Shown: positions 59,245 through 64,000 of the stretch, piece by piece
How positions within the stretch are numbered: the first letter of the stretch is position 1
Layout: the number at the start of each line of letters is the position of its first letter
NCBI RefSeq assembly: GCF_040939305.1
Contig: NZ_CP162511.1
Location: 682,001-746,000, forward strand
Length of the DNA stretch: 64,000 nucleotides
Reading direction: 5' to 3'
From: Herbiconiux sp. A18JL235
GTDB taxonomy: Bacteria > Actinomycetota > Actinomycetes > Actinomycetales > Microbacteriaceae
Made by a program: the position numbers and the translations under genes
The notes under the pieces: model-generated
The model's input: only the letters and a program-made list of their open reading frames with translations
Database searches by the model: none
What the model was told of the DNA's origin: nothing

Positions 59245-60009
59245 ATGGGTGAGGGCGAACGCGTGAGGATCGACAGCATCCCGGCTCTGGTGCTGGAGCC
59301 GGAGGGGGAGGCCCGCGGGGAGCCGCGCGGGGTGGCGCTCTGGCTGACCGGGCTCACCGGGTCGAAGGAGGTCACGCTGCCCGTGCTGCGGCGACTCGCC
59401 GCCGCGGGCTACGTCGCGGTGTCGATCGACGCGTGGCGGCACGGGGAGCGGGCCGACTCCGAGATGCCGGCGCTCGCCGCCGATGCGCTCGGTGGCTTTC
59501 GCGACCGGATGTGGACCATCATCGGCCGCACCGTGCTCGACGCCGGCGAGGCGGTCGAGTGGGCGCTCCGCGAGCGCACGGTTCCGCCGCGCGTGCTCGC
59601 CGGGGGCACCTCGATGGGCGGTGACGTGTCGATCGCGCTGGCGGGCATCGACCCGCGCATCGAGCGCGTGGCGGCGATCGGGTCGACGCCCGACTGGTCG
59701 AGGCCTGGGATGCGGCACCTCGACGACGGGCCGGTGATCGACCAGGGGCGGACGTCGCCGCTCTCCGCGCTGCTGCGCGAGACACTCGATCCCTCCCTCC
59801 ATCTGAGCCGCTTCACCTCGCGCGAGTCGCCCGTGGCCATGCGCCTGGACGTGGGGGAGCGCGACACCCATGTGCCCATCGCCCCGGCCTTCGCCTTCGC
59901 GGCGGCGGTGCCCGGCATCGAGGTGGTCTCGCACGCGGGTGTCGACCACCGGGGAATCGGCGCCGAACCGATCGTCGACGCCGCCGTCGACTGGCTGCTC
60001 GCGGGCTGA
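59245..60009 (+). CDS. Alpha/beta hydrolase (dienelactone hydrolase/esterase-like)
   Basis: A 254-residue hydrolase. The nucleophile elbow is GGTSMGGD, the oxyanion strand LWLTGLTGSKE lies before it, an Asp follows in LDVGERDTHVPI and the His in HAGVDHRGIG. The pattern suits the prolyl oligopeptidase/dienelactone hydrolase group; the substrate is unknown. Its promoter is directly behind the tRNA terminator. The next gene starts 110 bases downstream. Confidence 0.85.
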   Translation: MGEGERVRIDSIPALVLEPEGEARGEPRGVALWLTGLTGSKEVTLPVLRRLAAAGYVAVSIDAWRHGERADSEMPALAADALGGFRDRMWTIIGRTVLDAGEAVEWALRERTVPPRVLAGGTSMGGDVSIALAGIDPRIERVAAIGSTPDWSRPGMRHLDDGPVIDQGRTSPLSALLRETLDPSLHLSRFTSRESPVAMRLDVGERDTHVPIAPAFAFAAAVPGIEVVSHAGVDHRGIGAEPIVDAAVDWLLAG

Positions 60010-60118
60010 GCCGAGCCAGGGCGGATCCCTGCCCGTGGTAACCTGCCACGCTGACGAAGGCGCTCCGAGCGACCGGAGCCCACCCGCCACCCGCCACCCA
60101 TCGAACGGAACAGCCCAC

Positions 60119-60949
60119 ATGCCTGCCACCGATCCCGCCGAACTCCTCGCCCTCGCCCGGTCGATCGCCGTCGATGCGGGGGAGCTCATCCGCCGTCGTC
60201 GTGCCGAGGGTGTCACCGTCGCGGCCACGAAGTCCACTCCGCAAGACGTGGTGACCTTCGCCGACCGCGAGTCGGAGGACTACATCCGCGCTCGGCTCGC
60301 CGAGGCGCGCCCCGACGACGGGTTCTTCGGCGAGGAGTCCGACGCCACCCCCGGTCGTTCCGGCATCACCTGGGTCGTCGACCCCATCGACGGCACCGTC
60401 AACTACCTCTACGACATCCCGGCCTACGCCGTGAGCATCGCCGCCGTCGAGGGCGACCCCGCCGACCCCGCCACCTGGACGACCCTCGTGGGCTGCGTCG
60501 TCAACCCCGTGCTCGGCGAGGTCTTCTCGGCCTCCCACGGCGGCGGCGCCCACCTCGGCGACCGCGCTCTCACGGTGAACACGGACGTCGTGCTGGAGCA
60601 GGCGCTCGTGGGCACCGGCTTCGCCTACAGCGCCGAGCTGCGCGTGAAACAGGGTGCCGTGGTGACGGGCCTGGTGGGGCGGGTGCGCGACATCCGCCGA
60701 GCAGGTTCCGCGGCCCTCGACCTGTGCTCCGTGGCCGCGGGCCGGCTCGACGCCTACGCCGAGCGCGGACTGAACCCGTGGGACTACGCCGCCGGTGCCC
60801 TCATCGTGCGCGAGGCGGGTGGCGTCGCCGCCGGATTCGCCGGCGCGGCACCGGGATCGGTGATGACGCTCGCGGGCGACGCCTCCCTTCTGACCGAGCT
60901 CGAACCACTCGTGTTCGAGCTGCATCGGGATGCGGGTCTTCCGCTCTGA
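60119..60949 (+). CDS. Inositol monophosphatase family protein
   Basis: A 276-residue magnesium-dependent phosphatase of the IMPase/SuhB/CysQ group. Metal ligands are in FFGEES, WVVDPIDGTVNYL and LNPWDYAAG, and VTFADRESEDYIRARL marks the N-terminus. Substrates may be inositol phosphate, histidinol phosphate or PAP; in actinobacteria inositol or histidinol phosphate are common. The ATG at 60119 follows CGGAAC; in-frame codons upstream overlap the hydrolase gene without similarity. Confidence 0.92.
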   Translation: MPATDPAELLALARSIAVDAGELIRRRRAEGVTVAATKSTPQDVVTFADRESEDYIRARLAEARPDDGFFGEESDATPGRSGITWVVDPIDGTVNYLYDIPAYAVSIAAVEGDPADPATWTTLVGCVVNPVLGEVFSASHGGGAHLGDRALTVNTDVVLEQALVGTGFAYSAELRVKQGAVVTGLVGRVRDIRRAGSAALDLCSVAAGRLDAYAERGLNPWDYAAGALIVREAGGVAAGFAGAAPGSVMTLAGDASLLTELEPLVFELHRDAGLPL

Positions 60950-61106
60950 TCGTGCGTGACACTCCGCTCACCTGCGGATCTATTGCGTGAGGTGGAGTTC
61001 CGGCGAGGGCCTCGTTACCCTTGTCGAAGCCGAATCCTCGTGACACGAGTCGGCGAACCTCCCCCGAGACGACCCGACCCGACGATCCACGGAGAAACCC
61101 GAACAC

Positions 61107-62780
61107 GTGCCACGGACGACTTCACGCCCGGATGACGACGCATCCCCCCGCGAGGCCTCAGGTTCAACGAAGCACCACGACCCCTCCACCCTCCCCTCCC
61201 GCCGGACCCTGCGCACCGCGCACCCCGTGAGCACGGAGACGGATGCTGCTGCCGCCGCCCCGAAGCGCAGCGGTCGACGAGCGGGCACCCCCGAGCTTGT
61301 CGCCGACGTCCCCGTGGAGGCGACCGCCGCCGAAGTCGTCGCCGAGCAGCCCGCCGGGAGCACGACCCGCCGTACGGGTCGCCGCGCCGGAGCCGCCCCC
61401 TCCGTGGCCGCACCGGTCGACGCCGAGGCCGCTCCGATCGAAGACGCGGCAGACCCCTCGAAGGCGGCTGCAGAAACCCGCAAGTCAAAGGGCCGTCGCG
61501 TCGGCGCGACCGCCGTCGACGACCAGCCGTCGTCGCCGCGCAGCGCGGCCGGGCGCCGGGCGCGCGCGGGCGCCGAGTCGGCACCCGCAGACGTCGTCGC
61601 CGCCAGCACCATCGCCGCCCCCCGGCCTTACTCGCAGCGCGCCGGACGGCGCGCATCGGAGACCTTCGCCGACGAGACCACCCGATCCTCCGCGGGTCGC
61701 CGCGCCAAGGCCGCCGCCGACGCCGCGAGCACCCCCGTCGTCGAGACCACCCCCGCCGCCCCGATCACCGACGTCGTCATCGAGGTCGAGCCCGTGGCCG
61801 CGTCCGAGCACGACACCGTCGACGTCACCGCCGAGGTCGAGGCGGTCTCCGCCCCCGTCGTCACCAAGCCCGTGTCGCGCCGCACCCTGCGCACGGCGCC
61901 CGTCGCCGACGCGGCCTCCGACAAGCCTTCGTCACCCGACGCATCCCGCACCACCTCCGACGCATCCGAAACCACCTCGGCCGCGTCGCACACGTCGCCC
62001 GACGCGCCCCGCAGCACCCCCGACACCCCGCGCAGCGCTTCGACCGGCCGCCGCAGCCGCCGCGGCGACATCGCGAAGGGTGCCTTCAGCGTCGTCGCCA
62101 TGCTCTTCGCCGCCGGCATCGCCGTCGCCACGACCATGCCCGCCTCGGCGTTCCACGCGGCCACCGCCGCCACCGGCGTCAGCGCTCCCTCCGTCGCCGG
62201 CGACCTGGCCGCAGCGCTCCCCGGTCAGGAGCTCACCACCGGGTCGCAGACGCTCGCCTCCGACATCACCCGCGACGGCTACGGGGTGCGCGACATCGCC
62301 GCGCTCCGCGCTGCGGGCTACCGCATCGCCGACACGTTCACGAACAACCCGAACGGAACCATCCAGTGGCCGTTCCCCGTCGGCGTGCCGATCAGCGACG
62401 GCTTCGGCCCCCGCGAGTCGCCCGGCGGCATCGGCAGCACCGACCACAAGGGCGTCGACTTCACCCCGGGCCAGGGCACGACCATCCAGTCGATCGCCGA
62501 CGGCGTGGTGCGGCTCGTGCAGGCCAGCGACAACGGCGGACTCGGCGTCTACGTCATCATCGACCACGTCATCGACGGGCAGGCCGTCTCGAGCGTGTAC
62601 GGACACATGCTCACCGGTTCGGTCGAGGTCACGGAGGGTCAGGTCGTGAAGGTCGCCCAGGCCGTCGGCAAGGTCGGCAACACCGGCACCTCCACCGGGG
62701 CCCACCTGCACTTCGAAGTGCGCCTCGACGGCGTCACCCCCGTCGACCCCTTCGCCTGGCTTCAGGCCAACGCGAACTGA
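61107..62780 (+). CDS. Membrane-anchored M23 metallopeptidase with disordered cytosolic domain
   Basis: A 557-residue protein. Residues 1 to about 320 are disordered, Ala/Thr/Pro-rich, with Arg-rich repeats (RRAGTPE, RRTGRRAGA, GRRAKA, SRRTLRT). A membrane helix lies at about 328-347, then RDGYGVRDIAALRAAGY (389 on) and the M23 (lysostaphin-type) domain with zinc ligands His447 and Asp451 (DHKGVDF) and His535 in HLHFEV. It would cleave peptidoglycan cross-bridges at the cell surface. The layout is the same as in the peptidase at 38169. GTG is used as start; the 157-base upstream gap has TACCCT and CTCAC/GTGAG repeats. Confidence 0.88.
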   Translation: MPRTTSRPDDDASPREASGSTKHHDPSTLPSRRTLRTAHPVSTETDAAAAAPKRSGRRAGTPELVADVPVEATAAEVVAEQPAGSTTRRTGRRAGAAPSVAAPVDAEAAPIEDAADPSKAAAETRKSKGRRVGATAVDDQPSSPRSAAGRRARAGAESAPADVVAASTIAAPRPYSQRAGRRASETFADETTRSSAGRRAKAAADAASTPVVETTPAAPITDVVIEVEPVAASEHDTVDVTAEVEAVSAPVVTKPVSRRTLRTAPVADAASDKPSSPDASRTTSDASETTSAASHTSPDAPRSTPDTPRSASTGRRSRRGDIAKGAFSVVAMLFAAGIAVATTMPASAFHAATAATGVSAPSVAGDLAAALPGQELTTGSQTLASDITRDGYGVRDIAALRAAGYRIADTFTNNPNGTIQWPFPVGVPISDGFGPRESPGGIGSTDHKGVDFTPGQGTTIQSIADGVVRLVQASDNGGLGVYVIIDHVIDGQAVSSVYGHMLTGSVEVTEGQVVKVAQAVGKVGNTGTSTGAHLHFEVRLDGVTPVDPFAWLQANAN

Positions 62781-62830
62781 CACCCCGCATTCGCTCGTCC
62801 GCGAGAAGGGTGGGGCAGGGTGCGACCGCA

Positions 62831-62867
62831 CCGCGCATCCGCTCGTCGACAGCGAATGGATGCGCGG
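62831..62867. terminator. Hairpin between the convergent M23 and GH13 genes
   Basis: CCGCGCATCC (62831-62840) and GGATGCGCGG (62858-62867) are perfect inverted copies with a 17-base loop, in the 96 bases between two convergent stops. Confidence 0.6.
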
Positions 62868-62876
62868 CACGCGACC

Positions 62877-64000
62877 CTAGAGCAGCCAGATCGCGGTGTC
62901 GGCGGGCAGGGCAGGCTCGTTCAGCGGCTCGCTGGTGAGGAGCACCTCGCCCGGGCCCTCTGCGGGAAGCTCGACCGGCGTCTGCCCCAGGTTGGCGATG
63001 ACGGTCACGCCGTTGTTGCGGAAGGCGATGACCTCGGGGCCGTAACCGGGGATCCACTCGAGCGTCCCGGTGCCGAGCCCGTGCAGCGAGCGCAGCGCCA
63101 GGGCGCGCTTGTAGAGCTCGAGGGTGGAGTCGGCGACGCCCTCCTGGCTGGCGCGGGCGAGCTCGTCCCAGTCCCCGGGCTGCGGCAGCCAGCTCGCGGT
63201 CGACCCCGCGGGCCCGAAGCCGTAGGTCGGCGAACCGGCCTCCCACGGGATGGGCACGCGGCAGCCGTCGCGCCCGTACTTCTCGTGGTCGGTGCGGAAC
63301 CAGGTCGGGTCCTGTCGCGCGGAGTCGGGGAGGTCGATGACCTCCGGGAGGCCGAGCTCCTCGCCCTGGTAGACGTAGGCGCTGCCCGGAAGAGCGAGCA
63401 TGATGCTCGTCGCGGCGCGTGCGCGGCGGAGGCCCACGACGGGGTCGGGGAGCCCGGGGGAGTTCGGCCCGATGCCGGCACCCTGCAGGTTCTCGGCCTC
63501 GAGCGCGAGACGGGAGGCGTGCCGCACCACGTCGTGGTTCGACAGCACCCAGGTGCTGGGGGCGCCGACGGTGGCGAACGCGGCGATCGAGCCGTCGATC
63601 ACGGTGCGGAGCTCCGCGGCATCCCACCCGGCCGAGAGGTAGGTGAAGTTGAAGGCCTGCTGCATCTCGTCGGGCCGCACCCAGCGGGCGAGCTTCGTCA
63701 GCGGTTCCACCCAGGCTTCGGCGCAGAGCACGCGCTCGCCCTCGTACTCCTCGAGCACGGAGTGCCAGCCGCGGAAGATGTCGTGAACCCCGTCCTGCGC
63801 CCAGTAGGGCGGCGTGGGCGGGTCGGCGCTGGCGTCGGCGTCGATGCCCGGCTCGAGGCCCACCAGGGCGTCGGCGGTGCCGCCACCCATGCTGCCGGCG
63901 TCGGCCGGAGGCGTGTAGTCGGGAAGGCCCGCCTCCTTGATCATGCCGTGGGCGACGTCGACCCGGAAGCCGTCGACGCCGCGGTCGAGCCAGAAGCGGA
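62877..64000 (-). CDS. GH13 alpha-glucosidase-type enzyme (5' end missing)
   Basis: The C-terminal 374 residues of a family 13 glycoside hydrolase, open at the window edge. The nucleophile region RGVDGFRVDVAHGM is at the edge, the acid/base is in VLCAEAWVEP and the third acid in LSNHDVVRH. TSIMLALPGSAYVYQGEELGL and a beta-sandwich end (VIANLGQTPVELPAEG) follow. It acts on alpha-glucosides, perhaps maltose or sucrose type. It differs clearly from the gene at 17310. Confidence 0.92.
   Translation of the reverse strand, partial: RFWLDRGVDGFRVDVAHGMIKEAGLPDYTPPADAGSMGGGTADALVGLEPGIDADASADPPTPPYWAQDGVHDIFRGWHSVLEEYEGERVLCAEAWVEPLTKLARWVRPDEMQQAFNFTYLSAGWDAAELRTVIDGSIAAFATVGAPSTWVLSNHDVVRHASRLALEAENLQGAGIGPNSPGLPDPVVGLRRARAATSIMLALPGSAYVYQGEELGLPEVIDLPDSARQDPTWFRTDHEKYGRDGCRVPIPWEAGSPTYGFGPAGSTASWLPQPGDWDELARASQEGVADSTLELYKRALALRSLHGLGTGTLEWIPGYGPEVIAFRNNGVTVIANLGQTPVELPAEGPGEVLLTSEPLNEPALPADTAIWLL

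Noticed and set aside
60950..61106. Cyclic di-AMP (ydaO) riboswitch before the M23 peptidase gene
   Set aside because: The region has a CCGAATCC-like word, but it is too short and lacks the other conserved segments of the class as I remember it.

Overview
The window is chromosomal DNA of a high-GC Gram-positive actinobacterium, most likely a member of Microbacteriaceae (inference). The support is strong GC bias at third codon positions, menaquinone genes, F420-type LLM oxidoreductase, YhgE/MMPL and Asp23/Gls24 families, a LAXTG-type wall anchor, and many start codons placed 6-7 bases after a TANNNT -10 box, which indicates leaderless mRNAs. There are about 54 protein genes and one tRNA-Tyr, with no rRNA, CRISPR array, insertion sequence or prophage. 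No gene-free stretch exceeds 300 bases; the longest, about 280 bases before the DEAD-box helicase, holds a promoter and a structured leader.

Layout. 1-6.6 kb: the end of an RND efflux permease and a wall-anchored subtilisin-like protease. 6.6-9.7 kb: DUF1304 membrane protein, NAD-dependent epimerase, asparagine-type permease. 9.7-15.9 kb: a TetR regulator with its operator, an MMPL transporter fused to a decayed ABC-ATPase-like domain, and a YhgE/Pip membrane protein with a long repeat region. 16-20 kb: MFS transporter with a hairpin leader, GH13 glucosidase, LLM oxidoreductase. 20-31.7 kb: a polyamine/GABA catabolic region. A minus-strand operon (gabT, Glu/Leu dehydrogenase, gabD, universal stress protein, amino-acid permease) faces a PucR regulator, followed by a flavin amine oxidase and an aldehyde dehydrogenase. 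Together they could convert putrescine through 4-aminobutanal, GABA and succinate semialdehyde to succinate, with the dehydrogenase recycling glutamate to 2-oxoglutarate. 32-40.3 kb: DEAD-box helicase with a repetitive N-terminus, a YdcZ-type transporter, and an ECF vitamin transporter (T, A-A and S subunits) split by a membrane-anchored M15-like peptidase on the other strand.

40.4-42.5 kb: an ECF sigma factor coupled to two Asp23/Gls24-like proteins, then a PGPGW protein. 42.6-45 kb: a small accessory island with less GC-rich sequence, containing an unknown protein, a VbhA/Fic antitoxin-toxin pair and a DUF4265 gene that has lost its stop and runs antisense into resident genes. 45-50 kb: menaquinone and redox genes (menF, menG, a polyprenyl diphosphate synthase, an FprA-like reductase). 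50-57.4 kb: two EamA transporters, a MocR regulator whose start codon interlocks with a divergent gene, an FAD oxidase, a Bcs1-like AAA ATPase, a NUDIX hydrolase and YajQ. 57.5-64 kb: a Phd/VapC toxin-antitoxin pair, a lipoprotein lytic transglycosylase, tRNA-Tyr with a terminator, an alpha/beta hydrolase, an inositol-phosphatase-family enzyme, an M23 peptidase and the start of a second GH13 gene.

The least ordinary items are the MMPL-pseudoATPase fusion, the Fic antitoxin whose inhibitory motif is missing its Ser and Glu, the two peptidases that share a scaffold, the structured leaders, a candidate iron box on the ECF transporter promoter, and a strong excess of the hexamer GGATGC/GCATCC. 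All functions are read from sequence motifs and memory of families; no database search was possible.
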